Part shown: positions 1 through 9,402 of the stretch, piece by piece
Layout: each line of letters begins with the position of its first letter
Position numbering within the stretch: the first letter of the stretch is position 1
From: Chryseobacterium sp. Leaf404
Lineage (GTDB): Bacteria > Bacteroidota > Bacteroidia > Flavobacteriales > Weeksellaceae
Assembly: GCF_001424145.1 (NCBI RefSeq)
Contig: NZ_LMQM01000001.1
Span: 1 to 64,000, forward strand
DNA: 64,000 nucleotides
Reading direction: 5' to 3'
Notes under the pieces: generated by a model
Told to the model about the DNA's origin: nothing
The model's input: only the letters and a program-made list of their open reading frames with translations
The model's database searches: none
Position numbers and translations under genes: made by a program

Positions 1-176
1 TAACATAATTGTTTAACGCGCTGGCTAGGTGTGGTAAAAGTTGTGGATTCGTGATTGGATTTCTAAAGACGTTCTATAAATAAAACTCCTGAAATTACGT
101 TATTACTTATTACTTATTGCTTATTGCTTACTGCTTATCAAAATAAAACAGTTCTTAAAAAGCTATCCTAGTTACT

Positions 177-251
177 AGCCCCGATGGAAACGGCATCCTT
201 TTGTGATGAGGAACGAAGAGCAAAAGATATAGTGGACAGCGGGAATAAGCT
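177..251 (+). repeat. Structured intergenic repeat, copy 1
   Basis: Palindrome-rich element related to those at 31715-31794 and 46398-46501. The outer arms AGC (177-179) and GCT (249-251), then CCCG (180-183) and CGGG (240-243), can pair. An inner hairpin pairs CTTTTG (198-203) with CAAAAG (221-226). The shared frame is AGCCC(C)GA, a T-rich arm, an A-rich arm, and GCGG..TTAGCT or similar. I infer a dispersed flavobacterial repeat; whether it is transcribed is unknown. Confidence 0.55.
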
Positions 252-306
252 CCTGAAAAAATTGTGGGAGAGTTGGAAGGTGAGAGGGTTGGGAATTTGA
301 GGGTCA

Positions 307-372
307 GAGAGAGAGAGAGAGAGAGTGTGTGAGAGAGTATATGTGTATGTGCGTGTGTGCGTGTGTGCGAGA
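307..372. repeat. GA/GT simple-sequence tract
   Basis: About 65 bases of almost pure alternating purine-pyrimidine and GA dinucleotides (GAGAGA, then GTGTGT, TATATG, GTGCGTGTG). This is an obvious microsatellite-like tract just downstream of the VanZ-like gene and a likely site of length variation between strains. Confidence 0.85.
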
Positions 373-388
373 GCAGTGATAAATATTT

Positions 389-745
389 TTAGAATTTTGT
401 TGCAATATATTTATAGGTATAGTATCCGATAAGACAGCCCAGGGTATCTGCGACGATGTCGAGGGTTTCAATGGAGCGGCCGAGGTGCATTTCTTCCTGT
501 AAGATTTCTGTGAGGAAGGCGTAAATGAGTATGATCTGAATGTAGTAGCCGAATTTTATTTTTGGAAAGGACGCAATGAAAAGAAATCCCAGAGCTGCAA
601 AGATGCTCAGGTGCAAAACTTTGTCTATGCCGCTGAACATAAACCAATATTCATGGTTTTCCTGGCCCGGCTTGAGGAGCATAAAAGTAAGAAATGCCCA
701 ATAAATGGGCAAAATCTTATTAAATATTGTTCTGTAATTATCCAA
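389..745 (-). CDS. VanZ-like family membrane protein
   Basis: Small inner-membrane protein of the VanZ-like fold. It has about four hydrophobic segments, an early KPG turn, a conserved DKVLH before the second segment, and a late segment containing the E-x-x-Q region and a DTLGCLIGY terminus. The role of these proteins in Bacteroidota is not established; the name comes from an enterococcal teicoplanin-resistance gene and does not imply resistance here. The frame stays open to 808, which would overlap gcvH by 71 bases. I prefer a TTG at 745-743, which overlaps the gcvH stop by 8 bases and gives MDNYRTIF at the N-terminus (118 aa). Tight overlap suggests co-transcription with gcvH. Confidence 0.75.
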   Translation of the reverse strand: MDNYRTIFNKILPIYWAFLTFMLLKPGQENHEYWFMFSGIDKVLHLSIFAALGFLFIASFPKIKFGYYIQIILIYAFLTEILQEEMHLGRSIETLDIVADTLGCLIGYYTYKYIATKF

Positions 746-1115
746 TGACAGCCTGATATTCTTCTGCAGTAAGCAATTCTGACTGATCTGCACCTTCTGC
801 AAGCTCAAGTTTGATGATCCATCCGTTTCCGTATGGGTCTGAGTTCAGTAACTCCGGCTGGTCTTCTAACTCGGCGTTGAATTCTATTACTTTCCCTGCG
901 ATTGGTAGGAAAAGGTCTGATACCGTTTTTACTGCTTCTACACTTCCGAAAACGGCTTGCCCTTCAAGATCTTCGTCCACGGTGTCAACGTCTACGTAAA
1001 CGATGTCGCCCAGCTCGCCCTGTGCGAAATCTGTGATACCGATAGTGGCAACGTTTCCTTCAATCCTGATCCATTCGTGGTCTTTGGTGTACTTTAGTTC
1101 TGCAGGTGTATTCAT
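738..1115 (-). CDS. gcvH: Glycine cleavage system H protein
   Basis: Lipoyl carrier of the glycine cleavage complex; it shuttles the aminomethyl group from the P protein (GcvP) to the T protein (GcvT) in the cytoplasm. The 125-aa length is normal. The lipoylation site is visible as [11 protein letters not shown], with K63 as the lipoyl lysine, and the protein opens with the family-typical [10 protein letters not shown]. None of the partner genes gcvP or gcvT lies in this window. A strong Bacteroidota promoter sits 20-50 bases upstream (1135-1165), so gcvH probably heads its own unit with the VanZ-like gene despite following sprA. Confidence 0.97.
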   Translation of the reverse strand: MNTPAELKYTKDHEWIRIEGNVATIGITDFAQGELGDIVYVDVDTVDEDLEGQAVFGSVEAVKTVSDLFLPIAGKVIEFNAELEDQPELLNSDPYGNGWIIKLELAEGADQSELLTAEEYQAVIG

Positions 1116-1134
1116 TTTTAATTTTTTATAGTGA

Positions 1135-1165
1135 CAAATTTAATTTAAAATTGGTGAATGGTCAA
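1135..1165 (-). promoter_or_regulatory. Promoter of gcvH
   Basis: On the minus strand the -7 box TAAATTTG (1142-1135) matches TAnnTTTG exactly, and TTG at 1165-1163 lies 20 bases upstream as the -33 box. Spacing and both boxes fit the Flavobacterium/Bacteroidota sigma-A consensus. The inferred start of transcription is near 1128. Confidence 0.75.
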
Positions 1166-1243
1166 AAGAAAATTTCATTTTTGTTGGGTTGTGGGGTTGG
1201 GGGTTCGGGATGCGCGGGTTCGGGATGCGGGGTGCGGGTCTAT

Positions 1244-1280
1244 GGTTTAAGGTTTAAGGTTTAAGGTTTAAGGTTTAAGG
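1244..1280. repeat. Tandem GGTTTAA repeat
   Basis: Five perfect head-to-tail copies of the heptamer GGTTTAA followed by GG. It resembles a telomere-like microsatellite and is likely to vary in copy number by slippage. It lies upstream of the gcvH promoter. Confidence 0.9.
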
Positions 1281-1441
1281 AAGGTAAGGGTTTTTATTTG
1301 AGAACATTTTATTTGAGTTGTGGTTTGACGTTTTATATTTAAAGGTTTTTGCTGCAACAAAGTTTAGATTTGATGAAAGAGTAGAATCTTAGTTCAGTCT
1401 TAAGCAAATACGTAAATTCTTTTCGATCGATGCTCAATAAA

Positions 1442-1478
1442 AAATCCCTTTCAGTTTTTTTTGAAAGGGATTTTTTGT
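1442..1478 (-). terminator. Terminator after sprA
   Basis: ATCCCTTTC (1444-1452) and GAAAGGGAT (1463-1471) form a perfect 9-bp stem with a T-rich loop. It is flanked by A-run and T-run, so it can act in both directions. It sits 15 bases past the sprA stop. Confidence 0.85.
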
Positions 1479-1492
1479 GAATATAAATTGTT

Positions 1493-4400
1493 TTAGAAAC
1501 CTCCTGCGTCTCCGAAGGTGAAGGTTGCTCTGAGACCTGCTCTTACGGTTGACAGCGGGAAGGCTGTTGATATTTTGTATCTGGAAGTCATCTGCTCATA
1601 AAATACTGCGAGATTCAGGTTTTGTGAAACGTTGTAGTCTGCAGATAATTTAATGTTCATCAAACGCTGTCCTCCGGTCACCTGAGAATCATCCAATAAA
1701 ATATTCATAATGCTTGTGCGGCTGTCGCGAAGGGATATATCTCCTCTGATATTTAAGTCTGCTCCTTTATTATTAGGGCCTCCTCCACCTGCATTCCCTA
1801 ATCTGAAGTTTCTTACGATGTAACCAAGACGGACTACATATTCTGTATTTGAATCTTCTGTTAAGGTGTGATTTACAAGACCCAGCAACAACATTCTGTT
1901 TCTGTTGTACTGAATTCCGAACTGCATATTGTTTCTCATCGTCACGTCTATTCCTACAAGCGGTGCAAAAGATTCTACGTAACCCACTTGCGAGAATGTG
2001 AACGGATTGATGCGGTCTCCGTTAATATCGAAGCTTCCCGGATTATTGAAATAATCGATGCTTGACTGTACTCCAGTTGCCGTATAAGTTGCATTGTAGC
2101 TGTGAAGGATATCAAACTTGGTGAACTGACCATTGATTACCGGAATATTTTTTAAACCAGACCATGTGATTCTCCAGTTCGGGAACGGAAGTCCGGATTT
2201 TCTTGCATTGCCGATCTGTTTTGGAGATTTGCCCTCTACAGCTGCACGGAATGCAGGAATTAAAACATAAGCATTGGCAATACTGTACCCCGGAGCAAAA
2301 CCATCCGCTCCCGGAGTGCCGCCTATCTGCTGCGAAATCGCCTGAGCGTTCTGTCTGATGGCTGCATACACTGCCATACCGTCCTGAAAGGAAGTTTTAA
2401 CGGTATTCACAGAATTGGAATAGCTGATTAAGTCTGTAGCAAATGTCAGATTAGGATTTGCGTTGCCGAAGCCGTCTCTGTAATTAAACCCAGTCTGCGA
2501 GAAGTTTCTGTTATAGGTTTGAATAACATTAAAATCAATTCTCAAATCATTAACCGGCATCATTTGCAGGTTTGCCCGGAGATCACGTGTAGAAAGCCGA
2601 ACATAGGGATCCACCATGAGGTCGGAGGTGCTTACCCAGCCGTTTTCAATCACCGTTCTGCGGATATCTGCCTGCGAACCAAGAAGGAAACCTACAGTAG
2701 GACCACCCAACGTCTGCCCTACTCCGTACCAGTTTGGTGCGGATATCAGACCAGGAATCACAGTACCATTGGTTTCAGAATAGGTAACATCCAACTGCTT
2801 GAATGAAGTGAGGAAAAATGCTGCACCCTGCAGTGCAGTAAGTTTATTTTTGTACTTATACTTTTTATAAGCATATCTTTTTTTCTCCCATGCCTGCGTG
2901 TAAGCTGTATTTAAAGAATCTGTCTCTCTTTTTCTTTTTCCTAAAGTTTCGGTAATTCTTTTAAAGTAACTGAACTGTCCGAAAAATTGCGGAATATTGG
3001 CTGTGGCATTAGCCTGAATAACATTTGTATTCTGACCGATTGACCCTAAACTTCCCTCAGGACTTGACAATAAAGCTGTTGATCTCGCATTCCAGTTGTA
3101 TGTGAAACCATAACCTACCTCAGCATCAATAAATTCTAAATACGGAAGATATTGGAACGGAAGTTTATAATTCAGCTGAACTCTGTGATTGTATAATACC
3201 GGTCTTCCTGCACGGAAAACGTTTCCAAAGATGGAAGAATTATCCATCGTATTGACGTCCACCTGATCATTTAAAGTTCTTGTTGCCGAGTTGATTTCAA
3301 GTTTTAAAGATTTGGTAAAATTAAATCCTAAACCATACTGCCATCCAAAATAGAAGTTTCTGTTTTTAATGGCTGCGAAATCATTTCCTGGATTTCCACT
3401 CAAGATTGCTTCTACATTTCTGAATTCAAGTTCGTTATAATTTCTGTCGATTTCGGTTCTGAAAGATAATCTTGTAGGAACTGGGTTAAAATTAAATTCT
3501 TTCACCCATTTCAGATATTTATACGATTTTGCAGTATCGCTTATCATTTTGTTGAATGGCTTCACCACCCAAGGTTTAAACTGATAATTATAATCTACAT
3601 ATCCTCTCAGATACTGTCTGTAGTTTTTCTTGGTGTAAATATCTCTGTAATGATCATCGTTGTAAACTGCAGTTACCGAAATATTTTCTACATCATAGAA
3701 TTTAGGTTTTTTATCCGGATTTACTCTTTCCTTATGCATATTTACAACTCCCAAACTTCTCTGTTGGGTGTAAGTACGCGCTACTTTTTTAAGCTCTTCC
3801 TTATTGGGAGCTTTGCTGAATTCTACATCGGTATCCAGAGGATTGTACTTCGGATCTTCGATGGTTTGTGAATAAGAATAGTTTACAGGGATTTTAATAC
3901 CCGTTTTTTCCGGTAAGAATTTATCTGCGTTGATCGCGGTATTGATACTGAAAGCCGATTGCGTTGCCTGACTTCTTTCGGCAGGTTTAGAATCAATATT
4001 TCCAAAACCTACTGATGAGTAAGACGCACTGGTGTTCACGGTTGCAAAATCACCAAGGTTGAAATTTAAGCTTGCATTTCCGGCATATCCTCCGTCATTT
4101 TCTATTTCTGAAAGACGCATTTCGTTTACCCAAAGAACTCTTCCGTTGTTTAGAATATCACCTCTCAGATTACTTCTCACCCCAATCATAACTGTTGTAA
4201 TGTTCCCTAAGCTTGGACGGCCTTTGACGTAGATTTTCTTGTTATCATCACCAAACTGCGTGTCTTCTCTTCTGTCTACAATACCTGTAGGAAAGTCGCG
4301 GTCTCTTCTGATTTTAGCATCAACAAAATTCTGGATATCAAGATTCACCTCATTTTCAGATGGCCAGATCTCCATAGGTGACGTAGCCGTTCTGGGGGTG

Positions 4401-7400
4401 TATTTTACAGAAGATTCGTATTCATAATAGTTATCTGAAGCATCACTACCAAATCTGATAAAGAATTTCACATTAGGATCTAAATCTGAATCTGCCGGTG
4501 TATCAAGATTCTGTGCATGTACAAAAACTTTCAGCTTCTTGTATCTTCTCATATCCAGCGTAGTATTTTTAAAAACACCTCTAGCTTCGTTACCCAGATT
4601 TCTTACTTTCAGATATAATGAAGATTCATTTTGTCTCTGAGCGCCAGCGTTTCCGCTTAAAACCTGTCTGTCTATACCTGGAGGCAAAACGTATGGCGGC
4701 TGGTTTAAAGCATTTTCTTCTATGTTTACACTCCCCACTTCGAAATTATCATTCATTGTGAGAGCTCCTGTATTACCTTCGGTAGTGGTAACTGCGGGTG
4801 GTGCAGCAATCAGATTAGGATATTTTCTCCAGTCTGATCTCACCAGATCCATGGTTCCGAATCTCAGGGTTGAAACATTGTCAAAACCTGTTAAGAGCAT
4901 TCTTGCGAAACGCACGTTATTCAGGATAGAGGGATCTTTATCTCCGCCTGCATTCGGATCGTTGTATTTATTAACCGGAACTCTGAAAAGATACCATTTT
5001 ACATCATCTGTCTGGCCATTCTGGAAAGTTGCCTGAACGGTTTTTACATCTACAATATTGTTCTGTCCTAAAGTTAAACTTGCCTGATCAAGGTTTACCA
5101 CATATTCGTTATAGTTTTCACTTTGATCCAAATTGTAATCCCGGTTGATATCTTCTGCATCCGGAGTCTGAGAAGCTACTTCAAGAGAATTGCTCTCTGA
5201 ATTTCCTTCAGGGCCTCTGAAATACTTGTAACGCTGAACCAGTGAAGAAGCCAGATTTCCTGTAAATCTTGTAGAAAGATAAAACACGAAATCATCAACA
5301 GCAGGGTCAGATAAATTGGTAACCGGATTCACAAAAGTGTTCCCGAAACGTGCCGCTTCCTGATCCGAACTTAAACCGTCATATCCTAAATCCTGAGCAG
5401 TTCTGTCTGTACCTTCAGTAGAGAAAGCATATAAAATAGGAGGTTGTTTTGGCTGAATACCCCAGTTTGAATTGGTGGTAGTAGACGGCGCCGATGGTAC
5501 CGGAAGACCGTTTTCGTACTGCATCAAACCATCTTTGAGAATATCTTCAGAAACGTTTCCTAAATGCAATAATAATTTCGGAGCGCCACCTGGCTGACTC
5601 AAAGGTCTGTTATCTGCATAAGGATCCATCATCCAGAATTCAACATATTCAATATTTGAATTGATGAAGTTGGAAACGCTTATCGGACGCATAATTCCCG
5701 CCCATCTCTCTTGCGTGGTTTCTGTATTTGGGTTGACGTTGTAAGGTCCTTTTTCGTTTGGATAATAAGAAACGTCAAATGTATTGGTAAACGTCTGCTC
5801 ACCGGCTACGAAGTCTCTGTTGTTGAAAATTTCAGAAAACTGAACCCTTCTTGAAGCGTGATTGGAAACCGACTGCGCTGTAATTCCTTCAGGAGCTCTT
5901 CCTCCCACACCCCAAAATCTCGGGTCGATGTTGTACCATGAAAGGAGGCCTCTTCCGTACCCGTTTGTGATATCATTATTTACTCCCGCTCCGTTGAAAA
6001 TTGGGTAGTTTTGATTTTTTTCCGGTTTTGAAGCTAAACTCCATGCGGTAGGTTCTTTTAAAGAAATCTTCGATGTTGTCTGTTCAAAATCGTCAACGTA
6101 AGACTGATCATTTGTTCCTTTGTTAATACCAGGAATAAGATAAGCGCCTTCCATTCTGAAATTCAGATTTGATGGAGCTTCAGTGTTGATACCAGGGATT
6201 TTATCTGTAAGTCTTGTTAAAAACGGAAGCTGATTGTTGTACAACATATTCACTCCCGCCATGGTATTGTTTACCGCTTCCTGACCATAATTTACCTTTT
6301 GGGTTAATGGAGATTCAGAATAATTAACCACTGTTCCGCCAAAAATAAAGTTTTCGCTGACTCTTCTTTCTAAATTTAACCCTAAAAATCGCTTACGTTG
6401 CGTATTAAAGGTCAACTGATTTTCAAGTGAAATATTAATTGCCTGTCCGGACTGTTTTACGTTTTCATTAATAATTGTTACAGATCCCAGCATATAATCT
6501 ACGGTATAATCTACCCCTTCTGTAAGCTGAACTCCGTTGGCTGAAACTTTCACAGAACCCTGTGGCACGTTGACGGCTCCAAGAGAAATCCCCTGTCCCT
6601 GCGCTCCTTTGTAACGGCCTTCTAAAGTGTACCGCTGGGCAAGATTACTTGCACTTGCTACCTGCTTCTGTTGAGAATAAAGGTCTGAAAATACATACTG
6701 TGGATCATTTGAACCTAAAACGCTCTGCATGTGACTTCCGAAAGGCTGGGCTTTGGTGAAAATCAGTTTCCCAAAATCTTTTCTTACCGTAATTCCTTCA
6801 GCAAAATCAAAAATCCCGTCGCCTAAAACACCGTTGCTAGACTGTAAATCGCCATTAAGGTTGAGCCTGTCCCAGTTTACCAATTTCAATAAATTGATAT
6901 CTGCAACTGATGTACCCGGAAGGTAATTGACCTTACCTCCTGTTTTAGGATCCCGGTAAAGAACGTTTAAGATAAATCCATCCTGCTCAATCTGACCAGC
7001 ATCCAGGGCATAGATGTTTTTCATCATCAACTGCCACATTGGGGACGTAGTTTTCACAGTTGTATTCGGCTTCAGTAATTTGGTAATCAAAACCGGGCTT
7101 TCTTCTGAGAATTCCCCAACTTTATAAACCTGATTGGTTCCGTTGACGGTGTATGAGTAAGATACAGCCAGTAACTGCTGATCATTCAGTCTCTGATTTA
7201 ATGAAATATACCCTAACTGAGGATGAAATGAATATTCACTTGTGGTTAATCTTCTTGCTTTTCTGTTGTAGATGAACTGCTCGCCATCACCATAAGCTTC
7301 CGTTCCGCCTACTGAATTGGGTAGAACCTGGCCGTTAATTGTACTGTACGTCTGATCCGGATTTCTAATTCCCGGCCCAAGTGATGTTACTGCTCCGTAA

Positions 7401-8542
7401 ATGTTATTCTGGCTGTTATCCGGAAGACCTGATGGGCCATCTCCTAAATCTCTGACTCCCACGATACTTTTCTGATACGCAAGATTAGAATTTCCCTGAT
7501 CCAAAACCCAGACTTCCATTCTTGAAATGTTGATTCTTGAGTTGATCTGAGGATAATTCAGTAAAGCATTATCATAATTATTAAGGAAATAATGCCCGAT
7601 ATAATAATGCTGATTGTCTTCGTAATCTATGGCGTTTATTTTAAACGTATTCATCACACCGCCGCCCTGTACAACGATGTTTCTCGCCTCACCCTGTTGC
7701 TGAGACATCACTACGGTTCCGAAAGTTTTACCAAGCTGAAACTCAGATTTTATCCCGAAAAGTGACTCTGAACCACGGATCAAACTGGTAGAAAGCGGCA
7801 TATTGACGTTACCGAACTCTATTCTTTTGATGATCTTATCTTCACCTCCGGCGCTTGGTTTGTTGACGTCATTTAATCCTTTAGTCTGAAGATCTTTCCA
7901 TGTTCCTTTTGACTGCCAAACAAGATTCATTCTGTTTTCAAAAGCGAAACCGCTCTGGGTATCATAATTGGCTTTTAACTGAAGATTTTCACCTACTTTT
8001 CCAATTAATCCCAACTGAATTCTCTGGTCGATATCAAAGGTAAAACTCGTTCTGTTTTGAGGCAAAATTAAAGGATTGTCAATTTTCTGATACAGACCTG
8101 CAAAGTCAAAGGAAGCGTATCCGGAAGGGATAATTTCGATTTTATTACTCCCAAACATCGCTTCGAAGAGCCTGTTGTTGATGGTTAAAGAAGGTATTAA
8201 ACCCAGTCTTGCGGCTTCAGCTTTATCTTTACGGAACATAAGACTGTATCTGTTTGATTTGTCTTTGTAGTAAGATTTTGCCTGCTGGGCATCCATAAAC
8301 TCTTTGTAATCCTGAGGCGACATTGCGACGTATGGCCCGGTAATGGTATTGCCTATCTTGGGATAGACGAAGTACATTCCGGTTTTGATGTCGTAATAGG
8401 CTTCGTAGTAGGTAGGATCTTCTACCTGCCAGTCTTTTTTAATAGTAAATCCTGTAGGTTCCTGCTGCGCAAATACGCCACCCGAAACGAACAGGAAAAA
8501 TAAGACCGAAAATATATTGAGAAAACTAATCTTTTTCACCAA
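1493..8542 (-). CDS. sprA: T9SS outer-membrane translocon protein SprA (Sov family)
   Basis: Very large outer-membrane beta-barrel that forms the protein-conducting pore of the type IX secretion system; its orthologue is Sov in Porphyromonas. At 2349 aa the length is typical. A signal peptide covers about residues 1-25 (ending VFAQQ). The protein is rich in aromatic residues and alternating polar/hydrophobic strands, and ends in an aromatic-terminated strand pattern (ATFTFGDAGGF) typical of a beta-barrel. It follows ruvA by 3 bases, so the two are almost certainly co-transcribed; I recall the ruvA-sprA-gcvH order from other Flavobacteriia. A T9SS-sorted protein encoded at 57.8-59.8 kb is a plausible client. 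Confidence 0.96.
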   Translation of the reverse strand: MVKKISFLNIFSVLFFLFVSGGVFAQQEPTGFTIKKDWQVEDPTYYEAYYDIKTGMYFVYPKIGNTITGPYVAMSPQDYKEFMDAQQAKSYYKDKSNRYSLMFRKDKAEAARLGLIPSLTINNRLFEAMFGSNKIEIIPSGYASFDFAGLYQKIDNPLILPQNRTSFTFDIDQRIQLGLIGKVGENLQLKANYDTQSGFAFENRMNLVWQSKGTWKDLQTKGLNDVNKPSAGGEDKIIKRIEFGNVNMPLSTSLIRGSESLFGIKSEFQLGKTFGTVVMSQQQGEARNIVVQGGGVMNTFKINAIDYEDNQHYYIGHYFLNNYDNALLNYPQINSRINISRMEVWVLDQGNSNLAYQKSIVGVRDLGDGPSGLPDNSQNNIYGAVTSLGPGIRNPDQTYSTINGQVLPNSVGGTEAYGDGEQFIYNRKARRLTTSEYSFHPQLGYISLNQRLNDQQLLAVSYSYTVNGTNQVYKVGEFSEESPVLITKLLKPNTTVKTTSPMWQLMMKNIYALDAGQIEQDGFILNVLYRDPKTGGKVNYLPGTSVADINLLKLVNWDRLNLNGDLQSSNGVLGDGIFDFAEGITVRKDFGKLIFTKAQPFGSHMQSVLGSNDPQYVFSDLYSQQKQVASASNLAQRYTLEGRYKGAQGQGISLGAVNVPQGSVKVSANGVQLTEGVDYTVDYMLGSVTIINENVKQSGQAINISLENQLTFNTQRKRFLGLNLERRVSENFIFGGTVVNYSESPLTQKVNYGQEAVNNTMAGVNMLYNNQLPFLTRLTDKIPGINTEAPSNLNFRMEGAYLIPGINKGTNDQSYVDDFEQTTSKISLKEPTAWSLASKPEKNQNYPIFNGAGVNNDITNGYGRGLLSWYNIDPRFWGVGGRAPEGITAQSVSNHASRRVQFSEIFNNRDFVAGEQTFTNTFDVSYYPNEKGPYNVNPNTETTQERWAGIMRPISVSNFINSNIEYVEFWMMDPYADNRPLSQPGGAPKLLLHLGNVSEDILKDGLMQYENGLPVPSAPSTTTNSNWGIQPKQPPILYAFSTEGTDRTAQDLGYDGLSSDQEAARFGNTFVNPVTNLSDPAVDDFVFYLSTRFTGNLASSLVQRYKYFRGPEGNSESNSLEVASQTPDAEDINRDYNLDQSENYNEYVVNLDQASLTLGQNNIVDVKTVQATFQNGQTDDVKWYLFRVPVNKYNDPNAGGDKDPSILNNVRFARMLLTGFDNVSTLRFGTMDLVRSDWRKYPNLIAAPPAVTTTEGNTGALTMNDNFEVGSVNIEENALNQPPYVLPPGIDRQVLSGNAGAQRQNESSLYLKVRNLGNEARGVFKNTTLDMRRYKKLKVFVHAQNLDTPADSDLDPNVKFFIRFGSDASDNYYEYESSVKYTPRTATSPMEIWPSENEVNLDIQNFVDAKIRRDRDFPTGIVDRREDTQFGDDNKKIYVKGRPSLGNITTVMIGVRSNLRGDILNNGRVLWVNEMRLSEIENDGGYAGNASLNFNLGDFATVNTSASYSSVGFGNIDSKPAERSQATQSAFSINTAINADKFLPEKTGIKIPVNYSYSQTIEDPKYNPLDTDVEFSKAPNKEELKKVARTYTQQRSLGVVNMHKERVNPDKKPKFYDVENISVTAVYNDDHYRDIYTKKNYRQYLRGYVDYNYQFKPWVVKPFNKMISDTAKSYKYLKWVKEFNFNPVPTRLSFRTEIDRNYNELEFRNVEAILSGNPGNDFAAIKNRNFYFGWQYGLGFNFTKSLKLEINSATRTLNDQVDVNTMDNSSIFGNVFRAGRPVLYNHRVQLNYKLPFQYLPYLEFIDAEVGYGFTYNWNARSTALLSSPEGSLGSIGQNTNVIQANATANIPQFFGQFSYFKRITETLGKRKRETDSLNTAYTQAWEKKRYAYKKYKYKNKLTALQGAAFFLTSFKQLDVTYSETNGTVIPGLISAPNWYGVGQTLGGPTVGFLLGSQADIRRTVIENGWVSTSDLMVDPYVRLSTRDLRANLQMMPVNDLRIDFNVIQTYNRNFSQTGFNYRDGFGNANPNLTFATDLISYSNSVNTVKTSFQDGMAVYAAIRQNAQAISQQIGGTPGADGFAPGYSIANAYVLIPAFRAAVEGKSPKQIGNARKSGLPFPNWRITWSGLKNIPVINGQFTKFDILHSYNATYTATGVQSSIDYFNNPGSFDINGDRINPFTFSQVGYVESFAPLVGIDVTMRNNMQFGIQYNRNRMLLLGLVNHTLTEDSNTEYVVRLGYIVRNFRLGNAGGGGPNNKGADLNIRGDISLRDSRTSIMNILLDDSQVTGGQRLMNIKLSADYNVSQNLNLAVFYEQMTSRYKISTAFPLSTVRAGLRATFTFGDAGGF

Positions 8543-8545
8543 CCC

Positions 8546-9130
8546 TTAAATATTTTTTAAAATTTGCTTCACGAGTTCTTCCGTTGTGATGTCTGCATTC
8601 TGCTTGATCATGCGGTCTGCGATTTTCTCGCTCATCCTTTTTGGAATTCCCAAAACTTCTAATGCTGATAACGCATCTTCCTTGGTTTTATTATTCACTA
8701 CAGCCGAAATGTCTTCGCCTTCAACCTTGAATTTCTGTACTTTATCTTTAAGGTCTACGATGATTCTTTCAGCAGTTTTTGCACCGATGCCTTTGGCTTT
8801 CTGGATCAAAGCACTGTTGGCAGACAGGATTGCTGTTGCGATTTCTTCGAGATTTAAAGTAGATAAAAGAATAAGCGCTGAAACGGCTCCTACCCCATTC
8901 ACACTGATGAGTAGATTAAACATTTCCTTCTCTGCGCGGGTATTAAAACCAAAGAGCAAATGTGCATCCTCACGGATAATCTGCTGAATAAAAAGGGAAG
9001 ATTCTTTGTTGAAAACCAGCTTTTGGGAGGTCATCAAACTGATGCCGACATAGTAGCCAACACCGCCCACATTGATCACGGCATAAGTGGGACTAAGCTC
9101 CTGAACGGTTCCCTGTAAAGAAAATATCAT
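8546..9130 (-). CDS. ruvA: Holliday junction branch migration protein RuvA
   Basis: DNA-binding subunit of the RuvAB branch migration motor in recombinational repair. The 194-aa product starts MIFSLQGTV, the family-typical N-terminal OB-fold strand, so I prefer ATG 9130 to the in-frame ATG two codons upstream (9136). Helix-hairpin-helix DNA-binding turns are visible in the middle (GVGAVSAL about residue 80, and GIGAKTAERI about residue 113). The short C-terminal domain, which would contact RuvB, ends at residue 194. A -7 box lies at 9150-9157. Three bases separate the stop from sprA. Confidence 0.95.
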   Translation of the reverse strand: MIFSLQGTVQELSPTYAVINVGGVGYYVGISLMTSQKLVFNKESSLFIQQIIREDAHLLFGFNTRAEKEMFNLLISVNGVGAVSALILLSTLNLEEIATAILSANSALIQKAKGIGAKTAERIIVDLKDKVQKFKVEGEDISAVVNNKTKEDALSALEVLGIPKRMSEKIADRMIKQNADITTEELVKQILKNI

Positions 9131-9149
9131 TATCAATTTTTATAACTCC

Positions 9150-9157
9150 CAAATATA
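9150..9157 (-). promoter_or_regulatory. Promoter -7 box of ruvA-sprA
   Basis: The minus strand reads TATATTTG, a perfect TAnnTTTG, about 20 bases before the ruvA start. No convincing -33 TTG is present at the usual distance. Confidence 0.55.
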
Positions 9158-9296
9158 GTAAATTAAACTAAGTAATAAATTCATTTAACACACGAATGAT
9201 ATTTAACTTTTTTTGTCATTACAACGGCAATAATTCAGCTTAAAAACGAAAAACTTCAAAATAAATTTAACAGAATAAAAAATACTGTTTGAAAAC

Positions 9297-9337
9297 AAAA
9301 AGGCGAACCGAATTCTACAAATTCCGCTCGCCTTTTT
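9297..9337 (-). terminator. Terminator after malic enzyme gene
   Basis: AAAAAGGCGA (9297-9306) pairs with TCGCCTTTTT (9328-9337); an inner AATT-rich segment can extend the stem. It separates maeB from the ruvA-sprA unit. Between it and the maeB stop there is a further small palindrome, TCCCTTTGGGA near 9382-9392. Confidence 0.8.
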
Positions 9338-9402
9338 ATACGTTTTATTGACAGGATTGCATCCTATCCTTGTTAAATCGTCCCTTTGGGACTTTTGTGC
9401 AT

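Larger units (their letters stand above)
1..388. other. Non-coding flank with repeat elements
   Basis: No convincing gene. The stretch holds AT-rich low-complexity sequence (recurrent TTATTACTTATT-like words around 100-140), one copy of the structured AGCCC repeat (177-251) and a long GA/GT simple repeat (about 307-372). It lies downstream of the VanZ-like gene and contains no clear terminator. Confidence 0.6.
1116..1442. other. Intergenic region between sprA and gcvH
   Basis: Besides the gcvH promoter and the 7-base tandem repeat, this stretch holds a G-rich portion (about 1180-1240, words like GGGTTCGGGATGCG repeated twice) and AT-rich sequence. I see no further gene. Confidence 0.5.

Noticed and set aside
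389..745. VanZ-like gene as an antibiotic-resistance determinant
   Set aside because: Only a general fold match; there is no van cluster, and such proteins are common in the core genome.
1244..1280. CRISPR-like repeat at the GGTTTAA tract
   Set aside because: The repeat is 7 bases, without spacers; there are no cas genes in the window.
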